Source: Rotaria macrura (taxonomy: Eukaryota > Rotifera > Eurotatoria > Philodinida > Philodinidae). Taken from it: a DNA stretch of 64,000 nucleotides. The notes below the pieces were generated by a model. That model did not search any database and was not told the origin of the DNA. It saw nothing but the letters and a program-made list of their open reading frames with translations. The position numbers and the translations under genes are program-made. Shown here in pieces: positions 11,124 through 24,481 of this stretch (positions are counted from its first letter, which is position 1; each line of letters starts with the position of its first letter). The stretch covers positions 1 to 64,000 of the forward strand of contig OENT01000982.1 in assembly GCA_900239685.1 (NCBI GenBank), in the 5' to 3' direction.

Positions 11124-14100
11124 TTGACATTATCTAATTGACATTTCAAACAAAGTTTCTGTTTTGTTGTCTATATGGATATTCGAAACTGAATTTTATA
11201 ACATTTATTTTGAAATAACTATAGATAAAACAATGTTGTTGAAAAATAGGACAAGACCAAAGGTTCGTTGAAAATTCAGTTAAGTTGAACCGCATTTAAT
11301 TAACTGAATGAACAGGAAAGACACTTCAATAATAATACTACCGTCGAAGTATTAACAGAGAATTTTGAATACAAACAAGGAATTCTTATGAAAATAATAG
11401 ATCATTGATTTTCGATAGAATAAAACATATTAAAATTATTTCAGTATGGTTGTAGGACAGGATTTCAAAATTCAATAAATTATCACAACTATAATATCAT
11501 CGTTTCGTTCCATATCGAGAACTGAAATCAACGAACGATACTTGTAAAATTTATCATGATTCTTAATATGATATTCCATATCGTTGAATAAAAATCAAAT
11601 GAATTTATAATGGGAACGAACTTTGGAATAGTAACCTTTACATGAAAACTGATTGGTATAAGTCAATAATATCTATTTTATATAAAGCAGTTCATAGAAG
11701 TTTCTTTATGATGATTATTGGCAATGAACTGAGTATCGAGAAGGCACAATATCTGAATACTACACTTTAGTCTAATATATATGTAATACTTTAGATATCC
11801 TAGAATGTAAAATAAACGTCATTGACTATCGCAAAATTGTATACTACAGTGAACATATAGAATTCATCACTGTAAATGAAACTTGTATGATTTGAAAAAC
11901 GAATAAGTACATATTTGAAACTAAGAATTTGAATCATTACTACGTATACGTATATCCAATCATTTTTTGACTGGGCCAATCCACATGATTCATTACGAAA
12001 CGAGTTATTAGAGACACGAAAAAGCCCTATTATGTTAAAGATAACTCATCGAAACAATATTCATTTATCTCAAATTGTCTAGCTTTAGATTTTTCCTCTT
12101 TCTTATCTCATTAATCATATTTTGATTGCATGTTTCAAAAAAGAAATATATATCAAGACATATTTGACGAATAGACCTGCTCATAATCATCATATTTGAC
12201 ATTTCTATACATGAATGTTATAAAAAAATAGTCTACGAAGTACTTTTATCATCTATTTCACTGCCGGTACAATAAAAAGTCAATAGATTTAATGGTTTTT
12301 GTATTGTAAGTATGATTGTAGACCAAACAGAAGGAAAGATACATTTACAATTGACAATTTTGAAGGAACAAAAGATGCCAAATACTTAAGCAAGATCAAT
12401 CCTTTAGGTCGCAAACATTAATCCATAATCTAACTAATGTATAAGTGCATGTTTAGCTACTATGTCAAAAATGAGTAATATTACTATAATATTATTTTAT
12501 TAACATATACAATATTCAAGGGTATTAAATGTGATAGGGAAGATATTGTTTCTTGTTAAGAAAAACACCTGACAAAATATCAATTCTAGATTTATTGAAC
12601 ATCATCAAGAACCCAATTGATATGCTATTAATACTATTGTCTGTTGTGATGACAATCGACATTTGTTCACATAGAAGCTTGAAAAAAAAACGAATCGTTA
12701 CTCAACAACACGTGCTTAACATACTGAAGGATTAGAACGATTACTTATCGCCTAAGACATGTTTGTTTTGTTATTGAGGAAAAATTTGAGAAGGACAAAA
12801 AACGTATACGATGTTAATATTGCAAGGATAAATCGTATTTTCTACCATGATCTTGAAAAGAAAACAATTCTGAGTTGTAATATAACCCGAAAGAACCGTT
12901 GAATTAATATATATATATATATATATATAAATCAAAGTTAATGTAGAAGGATAAATTTTAAAGAAAAGAAAGAGTATGAATTCGTTGGAAAAGTTTCAAT
13001 ATTCATTCACAAGTCAGTGTCATACTTACCATCTGATATGTTTGCATTATTATATTCTATTTCGACGTGATTAATTGTGGTTCTAAATTATGATGATAAT
13101 AAATAACGATGATCATTACTAAATCCATTTGATCTTGATCTTGAACTTAAAACATAGACGTATATGAAAAACTTCTTTTCAATATCCATCTATTATTTAA
13201 TGAATTTAGATGTCTTTGTGAAGTCCTATTAGTTTTGTTATAGAATCTGCTAGACATTTTGTTTTAAATCTGATAGGATAATTGAGTATGATCAATTCTT
13301 TTATGTTTCTATCGATGATAGCACAAACAGTATTATATTACTTCTTTGAGTTTTAAGTTCCGTAAAAGATTCAATTCTTCATAATTGATAGTATTGCACG
13401 TAGTTTATTATAATTTGTTTTTTTTTAGATTCCTTCTTTAACTTTTGACAATTATTACATAATAGTTTCATGTGTGTACATCATTGAATAATCGATTGAT
13501 CTAGTCGATAGTTTTATCATAATCATTGTGTTTTATTAAAAAAAACATACCGAACTTAAAAAATACATTCGTACTTTCTGTATCGTGTGAAGAGCAATTC
13601 AATGCAACATTGAATCATGTCAGAAATCAAACCGGAAGCATTCTATTCTGTATGTAATCTTTATACTACGATATGACATTTCCATTAAATTTCCATGTAA
13701 TATTATACATAACAGTTTGTCATATTCGATGCACATAATTGTTACTTAAATACCGTATAATCACATTAAGACAAGCAAAAGTAAATTCTAGTGTCGAGAT
13801 GTTATTATTTTAGCCGTGGAGAATTTGATAAACTCAATACATGATTTATTCGAAACTACCAGGGGTGATAAAAAGCAAACATTTTTCTTGTTCTATACAT
13901 ATTTTGATTTTTGCAGGCATCAACAAAATTTTGTCACAACTAACCCATTTGTTTTCTCATGATTTAAAAAGAATCGATTTGTCACAATACTAAGTACTTT
14001 AATATTAAACATGGATTAACATTCTTGAGTACAGCCATTTTCATTAAATGAATAAAATATAAAGATGCAAGGGAATCAATGAAAAACTAAAATCGTACTT

Positions 14101-16387
14101 GATCAACTGTAGTACCATGCAAGAACCAAAAAACATTAAGATTACTTAAGCCATCGATGTTTGCTCATTCCAATCATGTAGTACAGATTGAAGTGACTTG
14201 CGACTGATAAAATATTCATGATAGTCTTTTACTATTTTCTGTACTTACCAATATTTCCTGAATGTATAATAGAAGAAAATATAATTTTTTATAAGGGTCA
14301 CCTAACGGCTTGATGCATAAGTTGAACAAATGCTTATCTAATATGCACGTGTAAATGAACACTCGTATTATAATGGTCTGATGGCTTATTAATCAAATGG
14401 ACTTAGTTCTTGCCTTCATGTATTCGGTTAATTAGAACTTGATGCATTCAATTTGATAGCGAATGATATAATGTAAGCAAAAAAATCCTCACCATTTAGA
14501 AAACAATCATTGATGACCCTAAAATTGTCTCTATTTGAATATGTTTGTATTGTTACGCATACTACTTATCATACTCCATCTAATCAAATAGCATGCTTTT
14601 CAGTAAACTATACCAAATTTTACAAGGAAATGATCAATAAAAGTCAATCATGCATTTTATTAAAATTATCCGTAACCAAGTTATTCCGATGACTATTTTT
14701 TTACCGACTACGAAGAATATTTTGTATAAAAATGGAAGTTAGAAATATGTTCCAATTGATGATCATGATGTTTTTTCCCCTATGAAAGTGATAGATGATT
14801 AGGAAATCATGCCATCATATATCCGTTCATCATTGAATTGAATACTTTTTCTTTTTTTGAGATTCGCCAATCTACTTTCTATAAGTGTTATCGCACGAAA
14901 AATGATCCACAATAATTAAAAAACAAAAGAATTCAAATCACAGCCAGTAGAAAAGCAACCATCTCTGTTGAAAAAGAAAAATTTCATTCCTATGCCAACA
15001 ATGAGAACGGTTTCATAACGTCCTTAGTCAATCAACGATTATTCCATCGTTCTAAAACAAACCTTGAACGTAGATTCATTCGGAAACAATCAAAAATTAA
15101 TTCTTTCAAATTTTTACATATTCTTTTCGGTAGGCTAAAATATGAGCCAATACTTTTGTCGATAACTTCATATTGGTTTTTAATAAGAACTAGTTTACGA
15201 CATTATGATCGTACAGAACTAACGTAAGGCATTATTGATACTGTGATCGCAATAAGACCTTGGATGGAATGATGAATGATTTGAACGATAGATATATTTA
15301 TAGATCGATAGAACTAGATTATTGAATTAACTGATTCCGTAAAATTACATATATATATAATTAATTCACATAGAATAGTTCATAATCAAATAATACTCGT
15401 CCAACTAACGATGGATCTTTCTACCGTCATTTTGTTTCTTAAGTATTGGCTCGTGTGATAATACATTCAATAGTATTGCGTACTTAGATTGTATGATCAT
15501 AAACATATCTTGTTCATCGATAGAAAGCCTTTTCCGAAATACATTATACTAATAGAAATATTGTTTTTATTCTAACTTCAATAGTAACAAGTGATTGTTA
15601 GTTAAATGCAGTCAATAAAAAAAACCGTCCACTGTTTGTCGTTGACGGACGGATAAATTCAGTTATGTTGACATGACAACATTTCACACGAGTGTTCTTT
15701 TGATTGGTTGGTTTTACTGACATAACAGTGTATTTTTGTCCTCTGCGCATCTATTGATTGGTGTGAGGACGTTCTCTATTTATTTTGTTTTTTTCCGTTC
15801 TTGTTTTGAACTGTTGCACGCCAATGACTTTTTTTTTGTTCTAATGATCGGAATGGATTCTTTTTCCTTTCATCTGGCCAAGTTTTAATCAAAACCTGAA
15901 ATGATTCTTCTTTTTAAAACACTATAAATATAGTTCAGAAAAAAAAGTTCTACATAACTATGGTTTGTAAAATAAATGAGAAAGGAAGAAAAAAGACACG
16001 TATACCGCACATTTGAGATGGGCTGTACGTAATCGAGCATTTGGGTTGCTTCTGAAGGATTTTTTTTTTCTTTCACTCTACTTTCTTTTTCATAGTATTT
16101 TTTTCCTCTCTACTTCGTTGCCTACAACGTCGGTATTTTATAGAGGTGCGACAATCGGAACAAGTGTATGCTCTATGCACACAGGTTGAAGGAGAAAAGT
16201 AAAGGACGAAATAACTTGATTTTTCTTTTTGAATAGTGTTTCTGTTTCAACTGACTATTATTTCAGTTTCGCTCGCTGTAAATTGTTATTTTCTTTCTAC
16301 AATAGTAGAAATTTAATTCATCTGTAAAATCTATAATTAAGTGCTATATTCTTTTTTTCTTCTATTCAGATAAACATTATCATCAGG
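11124..16387. other. Long intergenic stretch, no gene recognised
   Basis: About 5.3 kb of AT-rich sequence with only short random frames, none with convincing composition. An (AT)n microsatellite lies near 12907-12929. From about 15620 base composition changes (cgtccactgtttgtcgttgac, then T-rich runs up to 16380); this is the likely promoter and 5' untranslated region of the TM9SF gene starting at 16388. No transposon terminus, tRNA or other RNA was recognised. Confidence 0.5.
12907..12929. repeat. (AT)n microsatellite
   Basis: Uninterrupted AT dinucleotide run of about 22 nt in the long intergenic stretch. Confidence 0.9.
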
Positions 16388-19300
16388 ATGGTTATAAGAA
16401 GCTCGACTTTCTCTTTCCTAGTACTATTATCAACATCAATCAATGCATTTTATCTACCAGGTTTGGCACCAAATGTATTCTGTCGAGATTCCATAGCAGA
16501 TGCCAAATGCAAAGTTTGCCATATTCAGATTGAAGTTATTGATCTATTGCTGACTGTTTTGTTTTCAGACTGAAGTTGAGGTCTTCGTAAATCGTCTTGA
16601 TTCAGTTGAATCTGTATTACCTTATGAATATTCATAGTGAGTTTCAAATTTGATAAATAAAAACGATGTATACTTTCGATAACTTTAGCTTTGACTTTTG
16701 TGCTGTTACTGGTGAACCATCGCCAGTAGAAAATCTTGGTCAAGTTTTATTCGGTGAAAGAATTCGTCCATCACCATATAAAGTTAATATTTGATTATAG
16801 TTCGATTGTTATTAAACTGATCTTTTCTTTCTAGTTTGGATTTCTCAAAACTGAAGAATGTAAACTGGTGTGCCGAAAGAAATTCGAAGCGGGCGATACT
16901 CAACAACAAAAAATGCTTAAACGTTTAATGAAAGGAATGGTTTTGAATTATCAACAACATTGGATTATTGATAACATGCCCGTAACACTATGTTATAAAA
17001 ACGAGGAAAATCAAGAATTTTGTTCACGTGGTTTTCCTATTGGTTGTTATGTTACAAAAAGTGGTCAATCAAAAGAATCGTGTAAAATTCGTGAGGGAAA
17101 AAATGATACATTTTACGTGTTCAATCATTTGGATTTCGAAATAACTTATCACAGTGGAGAAGGTAAAATGAAGGAAGTTTGTTTTTTCTTTCTTTCTTTC
17201 AAATAATCTTTAAACGTATTTTCATCTGTGCAGAAGAAGCATGGGGAAAAGCATTCGGTGAAAATGGTGGCCGAATTATTGCAGCTAAAGTACAAGTGAA
17301 CAGGTTTAATTAATTTGCAAATAGTTTCTTCTCAATTGGTTTCTCTTCTTTTCTTTTGTTCAGTTTAAATTCCGATAAATGTGACCGTAATACTGAACCA
17401 ATTATGTTTCAATCGACAACAAGAAATGTTGAAATACCATTTACATATAGTATTAAATTTGTAAAAAATAATGATATACGTTGGGCTAGTAGATGGGATT
17501 ATATACTCAAATCATTACCACAAACACGTATTCAATGGTTTTCCATTTTAAATTCATTAGTTATTGTTTTATTTCTTTCTGGTATGGTTGCAATGATTTT
17601 ATTACGTACATTACATAAAGATATTGCACGTTACAATCAGATGGTGGATTCAGTAAGTGAAATCAAAGAAAATTATGATAAAAATAAAAATCTTCTATTC
17701 TTACGCATAGGATGATGCACAAGAAGAATTCGGATGGAAATTGTAAGATATTGTTTCCGTGTATGCCTCTTTTCTTTTGTTGAGATAGGTTTTTGAAATA
17801 TCACTGTGAGTTGTTTTGTGTAACTTCATTGATCCTTTTTCTATTTTTCGAATGTTCACGATAACTCAGTTCGCTTTCTCTTATGTAACTCTTTGCGCAC
17901 CATAGATAGACTTGTCTTTTTCTCGTTCTTCATGTGAGTCGCCGAACGTACACTACTCGCAATACTCGTGAGACTTTATACACTTAAAATATGGAGGTGC
18001 CCATTGAAAAAGTCTTTCCTGTACGCTAAAAGCATAAAGTGTTGATTCGATATCATTCTTATTTTGAATTCTATTCGTCACGTAGTTAGAAAAACGATCA
18101 ATAGATGTTTTTAGTAAAAGATCTTGGCCTGTTCTTGGAAAAAAATTGATTTTCTGAAACGTAATCTAAAAGAGAATTTTTTGTATTGAAGTAAAGATAC
18201 GCCAATCGTATTTATCTATATCTCGTCAACATACACGATTTTTTTCCTTTTTACATATCACATAAAATCGAGAAGAGGATTAGTTCGATTGAGATTTTTA
18301 AAAGTAGGTCAATTATGTTTTTCACAACTGTTATTTTAATAGAATAGCTAAACATACGAATAGTGACAATTAGGAAGAAAATCATTATATTTCAAATATT
18401 GTGTATAGTATTCGACCAAAAACAGAATTACAAAACCTTTTTTTTTCATTCAAATATTGAAACGATATCCGATGTCAATCTACTGGCTGTATCTGGTTAC
18501 TAGACTCTATAATAGATTCGTTATTTACACATTAGGATCATCATATGCTAAATAGGATATAATCTATTTGTATGTCATAATAGAGTTCATGGTGATGTAT
18601 TTCGACCACCACAAAAAGGAATGCTTCTTGCTGTTCTTATTGGTAATGGTATTCAACTTGCCATTATGTCATTGATTACTTTAAGTATGATTATTTATTG
18701 TACTGTTCATTCAGTTTTAAGTATATTTTTGTTCAGTTTTTGCTTGTCTTGGCTTTCTTTCACCAGCAAGTCGCGGTGCTTTGATGACCTGTAAGTATTT
18801 ATGAAAAGATAACATTGTCTTCTATGCCCTTCTTTGTATGGTTTTATAATAGGTGCAATTGTCTGTTATGTTCTTTTGGGTACTCCAGCTGGCTATACAT
18901 CAGCTCGTTTATATAAAAGTAAGATATTGTATTTCATTAAAACAACATAGTCGTTTTTGTTTAATTTTTAGTGTTCGGCGGTGAAAGATGGAAGAAAAAT
19001 GTTTTGATGACAGCTGTTGCTTGTCCAGGGTACGATATGATTAATGTTGTTTCTATTCGAAATACAAACGAAATAATCGATTTGTTCTTCGAATAATTTC
19101 AGCGTCATTTTTGGTATCTTCTTCGTTTTAAATCTCGTTCTCTGGGCAAATGTTAGTTCAGCAGCAATTCCATTTACAACATTTTTAGCATTACTTGCTC
19201 TTTGGTTTTGTGTGTCAACACCGTTAGTATTTGTTGGTGCTTATCTTGGATTTAAACGACCAGTAAGAATAGAGAAACATTGCATGGACAATGCCTATTC

Positions 19301-21429
19301 TTGCTTTTTTTTTCCTCAAATCAAGGTTTCGGATAATCCTGTTCGCACAAATCAAATTCCACGTCAAGTTCCTGAGCAAACTTTATATACGAAACCAGTG
19401 CCAGGTAATAAACGTCTTAGTAGAATATCTACGAAATTAAAATGGTAAAAATACGATGTAACTGCTGTTGATAATCATAGGACGATCTAATTTGGGATAT
19501 ATTTCTTTTATGTCATCGTGCGAATACGCAACGAGGAAATAGTGCATGTATAAAAACGAGATGTTATTCACACACGGTCTTTATCCTGATGTCAACGTTC
19601 ATGACGCAGGGGCATCGTCGGCATCCTGTCGAACCTTAGATGAATATATTGCACGTCTACCTTTCAATGGCCTGATTGAAGCACACATACTTTGACATAT
19701 GAATTATTTAATGAAATAGACGTCTTTGTTCCTGTTCTTAGTATTATCGTTAAAATACTGCTAGTAAGAATCGGAAGTCGTTTTCTAATGTGAACCTGAA
19801 CCATTCTGAAAAAATAGTGATCGATTATCTAGAAGTGTGTCTTGTCACTTATTCAATTCTTTAAAAAAATCGTAATGTTTGAGCATCGTAAAAAGAGATC
19901 ATTGCAATACCATGTGTTCAGTTTCAAGAATTTCATGAAGGATTAGCACAGATATGTCGATGAATGAGTTTAACTTCATATTTAGAATTAACATCGTACG
20001 ATATAAGATTTCTAAGTTTCGAATAAATACAGAATAAGAAACTATTGACATTGGCAGTGTGTTCGCTTGTAGAAAATATCAACATAAGACAAATGATAAA
20101 TTTATTTTTGACAAAAAAGAAATATCTTCCTACTTCTAGACAGATATCTATTGTAATTGAGGAATATTTTTACATATTCATGTCAAATTATGAAATGTAC
20201 ACATTTAGAATTTCAGTTATATATAACACGTAAGCATCAAAATTTTGTGTTTCAACACTACTATCAATAGTGTTTCTTGTTGACTTGGTGAATGAGTCAT
20301 GTTGTTAAAGTAACAGTCAATGATGACCTGATTATTATTTAACTATTGTTAAGATTGTTTGATACAAGGGATTCCGTTATATGCGATCATGCATAAATAT
20401 TTGATTTACATTCGTGCTTAATAATGTTCTATTTTTATCATTTTTTGGACAGGACTCATTGATTTGTATTGTAAAAGACGAGAATTTTTTATTAGAGTCA
20501 CGATAAGCGATCTTGTTCAATTAGTTACTTGAAGAAAATTATCTTTCAAACGTCCAAAATTTGTTCTTATCTAACTCGATAATTTCTATTGAATACTAAA
20601 AGAAGATTCGACTGAAATAGGGGGCCTTATTAATACTCATATCACAGTTCATAAATATGCTTAAAACTCGACTGTGATTATGAATGCTCGATACGATGAA
20701 TTTCTATTTCTCAATTTTCTGAGAGTGTGTAATATAACATGAAATGGGTATCTTAATAGTTCAATACTTGTTTATAGATGATGTTCTATAGAATGTAAAT
20801 TTAATCTATTATTTCAGGTATTTTAATGGGTGGTATCCTACCATTTGGTTGTATATTCATTCAACTATTTTTTATCTTGAACAGTATTTGGTACGAAATT
20901 GTTTCTTGTATTTTTTTTTGCGTTTTTAATCTAATTATTGTTTTATACGTATGAAGGGCTCATCAATATTACTACTTCTTTGGATTTTTACTCGTCGTCT
21001 ATATTATTTTGATAATAACATGTTCAGAAACAACGATTCTTCTCTGTTACTTTCATTTATGTGCAGAAGTAATATTTTCATATGAATTTAACGATGAAGA
21101 GAGAAAAAACCTGTCTAAACTGTTTCTAGGATTATAATTGGTGGTGGCGATCATTTTTAACATCGGGTTTTACTGCCGTTTATTTTTTTCTCTATTCAAT
21201 CTATTATTTTGCAACAAAATTAGAAATATCTGATGGAACATCAACATTTCTTTATTTTGGATATACAATTATGCTGACGTTCATTTTATTTTTATTTACG
21301 GGTAAGTAATACGAGAAATTTCATAGAACTATCTTGTTTATTCGTTTTTCTTTTCTCACAGGTACAATCGGATTTATCGCTTGCTTCTGGTTTGTTCGTA
21401 TAATCTATTCTGTCATCAAAGTAGATTAA
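16388..21429 (+). CDS. TM9SF2/4-like: Transmembrane 9 superfamily protein (nonaspanin), TM9SF2/4 type
   Basis: Seventeen exons: 16388-16513, 16569-16636, 16689-16782, 16835-17162, 17234-17303, 17364-17652, 17711-17742, 18584-18684, 18737-18790, 18853-18918, 18972-19029, 19103-19262, 19326-19404, 20818-20890, 20957-21068, 21130-21301, 21362-21429; total 1950 nt or 649 residues, the usual family length. TM9SF proteins are nine-pass membrane proteins of Golgi and endosomes with roles in sorting other membrane proteins, adhesion and phagocytosis. A signal peptide is followed by FYLPGLAPN, then [25 protein letters not shown] and DNMPVT in the lumenal domain, [10 protein letters not shown] before the first membrane segment, and [48 protein letters not shown] across the membrane region. 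It ends KVD, matching the KxD/E COPI-binding tail of the family. Introns of 841 and 1413 nt stand out against the others (about 50-75 nt). Confidence 0.96.
19405..20817 (+). other. Unusually long intron with a small coding-like frame
   Basis: This 1.4-kb intron of the TM9SF gene is some twenty times the usual intron length here. Soon after the donor it holds an ATG-initiated frame of 44 residues (19561-19695) with higher G+C than its surroundings and containing the segments [20 protein letters not shown] and [15 protein letters not shown] do not recognise it. It may be an old insertion fragment or chance. The remainder is AT-rich with no clear repeat ends. Confidence 0.35.
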
Positions 21430-24408
21430 AAAGATTTGATAACGTACGAATAGACAAGATATTGTGATCGAAGCTTGCAAGACAGGCTTATTTCTTTTTC
21501 AGACTTAACATTTTTTTGTCGTCTCTTTTCTCTTTCTCAGTTACATGTGTAATGTCAATAAATGTGTTGTCCGTCGGTTCAGCTTTTCTTTTTTGTTTTA
21601 ACTACATTTAACATTGATTCCTTTTTTTTCGAATAGAATCGAATATAATAACATATTCGATGAACAAACGAAAAAAAAATCATATTTTTTTTCTTTTTCG
21701 TTTAGTTTTCTTTTCACTTTCTTCTCATAATTATCATTTGTTTGCTTTCTTTCTCTCAGTTGTTATTGAAAATAAAAACGAAGATTTTAACCGAAGCATA
21801 TCGAGGCAATCCTATTTTGATCGTAACAAGACAAAACGTTGCGGTTTTCATCGTCATTAATACATCTAACAATACAATTATGCTTTTCTATCACATTGGC
21901 TGATGTTTGTCTTTGGTCAACTTTTTGAAAACAAAAACACACTACAATCTCAAAAACCTAGGTTTTTTCAGAGTGAAGATTCTTGTGTTCTATGGAAACG
22001 TATTTTTATAGTTTCAATCCTTCGTTCTTGATTAGTGATCAAGGTTCGTGATTGCAAAATATGAATCTAGTATGATTGATTTTCTAAGCCATGTTACGTT
22101 TGAAAATTCGAATAAAATTTTGATGTATGTGTTTTTCTGCTAGAACTGGATGCAAGCCGACTAACACACGAGTTCAACTTGAGCAAGAAATCAAGTCGAA
22201 GTAGGAACGACCAGGGGAATATTTTTTATACCTTCAGATCATCAAAAACTAGGATTATATAGCTCTGTAGAGGCTTAATGAAAAACTAGAGAAATCATGT
22301 TCACTCCTAAAGTCTCATGTGCTCGTGTATGCTCTTCTTATAAAATTTCAGGTACTACTTACTGATTTTCTAAAAATTTACAACTCATCAGTCTTTGATT
22401 TTGTCTCTCTACTATATCCATCAGTATTACTCGTTGCTTCAAACCTGACAGAAATGTCATCTTTTTTCTTGAAGCATTTTAATTTCACTATTCTTTATCT
22501 TGAGGTTATTGATATAATGGAATAATGACAAAAGCCACATGTAAATCCTACATGGTTAACGAAGAACAGAGCAGACCCGATTTCGACATATCCATTAATT
22601 AGGAATAAAACTTTGCTTTTTATTTCAGGTAAGATCATTGATGACGTTAATTGCCAGTCGGCACGAGATTTTGCATTCTAATGCTCTATTCTACTGCATT
22701 TGCAGCTCGGGATGTAATTTCTCTGAAAATACTATCCATGACTTTCATCGAAAATGTAAGAATATTGAAATTATGTATGTGAGTATTAAACGTCTTTAAT
22801 CACTCAATAGAAGAGCCATCGTGTCTCTTAGTTAAAATTTTTTTCAATATCAATCTTATAATGAGCTATCAAAAAACATTGATGATCCTTAAACTTACCA
22901 GATTTGTTTTCGAAAGTAAGATAACTCTAAAATTTGGTTGCTACCCATAAATTCAATGTTGGCCTTGAGTTGACTAACTGTACACTTGGAATAGAAATAA
23001 ATACTGATTTAGAAGCACAATGAAATATCTACGGTGATATTTATTTCGATTTCAAGAATCTGGATTGATCTTATTCAAAAGATCAGCGAATATTACCGAA
23101 TTGATTTCCTAATTCTATTGAGAAAAATGTCTTGGTAAATCACAATATCACCAAAGTCTGCATCCAGTCATGAATACATGATTCATGGCGAGACTCGTTG
23201 TGAAAAATTATATGAACGAAGATGACCACAAGTGTTCTAAAATATACCGTGTAGCTCAAGGTTTATGTGATTAGGATTGATCGTTATATTGCGCTTAGAT
23301 GTACACACAAGTTACCGTTGATAAGATTACAAAAGCCAAAACCTTGCTCGATCTCGTTCGTGCAAACTAGAGTGTGACGATTGCTTGGCCTCTCTGAATC
23401 TCTTTCACAATCAAGTAACCGAGCTTGAAATACTTTCTCTTGAACGTAATAGTATGTAACTTTCGCTGTTTTTCTTTATGCTCATGATTGTGAGTGTTGG
23501 CTCTTACACTTTTCAATCGATTCAAATTCAGACTAAAACGATTGTGAGTCTTTTATGGAAAATGAAATATTCGGTTGGTATTGTTATTTCGTATTATCAG
23601 CTAACGATCACGTAATGTTTTTCTCATTTGCCAAAATAACCGATTCGTGTATAGCCCTCTATAGTCATAATAGGTGATGTATAACGATATGTAATACGTG
23701 CGACTGTTTCTAGGATTGAGATTATTATTAAACTGCTCAGCAACACCTAACAACACATTTTACGCTGAAATCATGGTATTCGGTAGAAGAAAATGTTTTC
23801 GAATGCCAAATGCAGCAAATCTTCACATGCATTGGATTTTCTTTTCAACTAGTTACTCATTCGCAATGCTCAGAGTTAAACACGCACCAGTAGGCACTCA
23901 TAATCTAAAATTAAATCGTCCAGATACGAGAAAGACTACGTTGATATCGATGATAAAATTAGGACAGATAGATATCTTCTCTGCTTTGATACTAGTTGAG
24001 TATCTCTAAAAATTTTGTTTTCATTGTAGAGACTATTACCCTTTTCTTGAGTCTATCATAAATTATTGTAATACTTCTCATCGATTGTCTTTTCAGGCAA
24101 ATATCTAACTGAAATTTTTGATGCAGTAATTTCACCATCGAAAATAAATTCTGAGAGGTAAATAGGCGTTTTTTATAGAGGAATTAAAAATTTTTTCATC
24201 TAAAAAATATCGTGTCACTGGTCAATTATAATATGTAATTAGATCCGAGATTATTTTTTTGAATAATTCATTCTAGAACTATTCAAATAAATCTGTACTA
24301 TTCTAAATCTACTGTATACTTGAGTAAATAAACTTTTTTTCAATATGAATATCTGGAAAGGGCTGAAGAATGGCAAAAAGAAAACAAAAAAGAAATTTAC
24401 ACATGTCA
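21430..24408. other. Intergenic, nothing recognised
   Basis: AT-rich sequence beyond the 3' end of the TM9SF gene. Open frames at 21660-21860, 22319-22525 and 23698-24009 are short, lack motifs and are not flanked by matching exons, so none is called. No repeat ends or RNA genes were recognised. Confidence 0.45.
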
Positions 24409-24480
24409 TGCCTCCACGCAGGATCGAACTGCGGACCTCCAGTTTACTAGACTGGCGCTCTACCACTGAGCCATAGAGGC
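24409..24480 (-). tRNA. tRNA-Thr (anticodon AGT)
   Basis: Read on the minus strand this folds as a complete 72-nt intronless cloverleaf. The acceptor stem GCCTCTA pairs with TGGAGGC (one T-G pair) and is followed by discriminator A. The D arm is GCTC..GAGC with AGTGGTA in the loop (A box). The anticodon stem CCAGT/ACTGG closes a CTAGTAA loop with AGT at positions 34-36, reading threonine ACU codons. The T arm CGCAG/CTGCG encloses TTCGATC (B box). A T-run lies downstream on the transcribed strand (ttttttgtttt), suitable for polymerase III termination. The open frame across this locus (24251-24484) is a shadow. Confidence 0.96.
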
Positions 24481-24481
24481 A

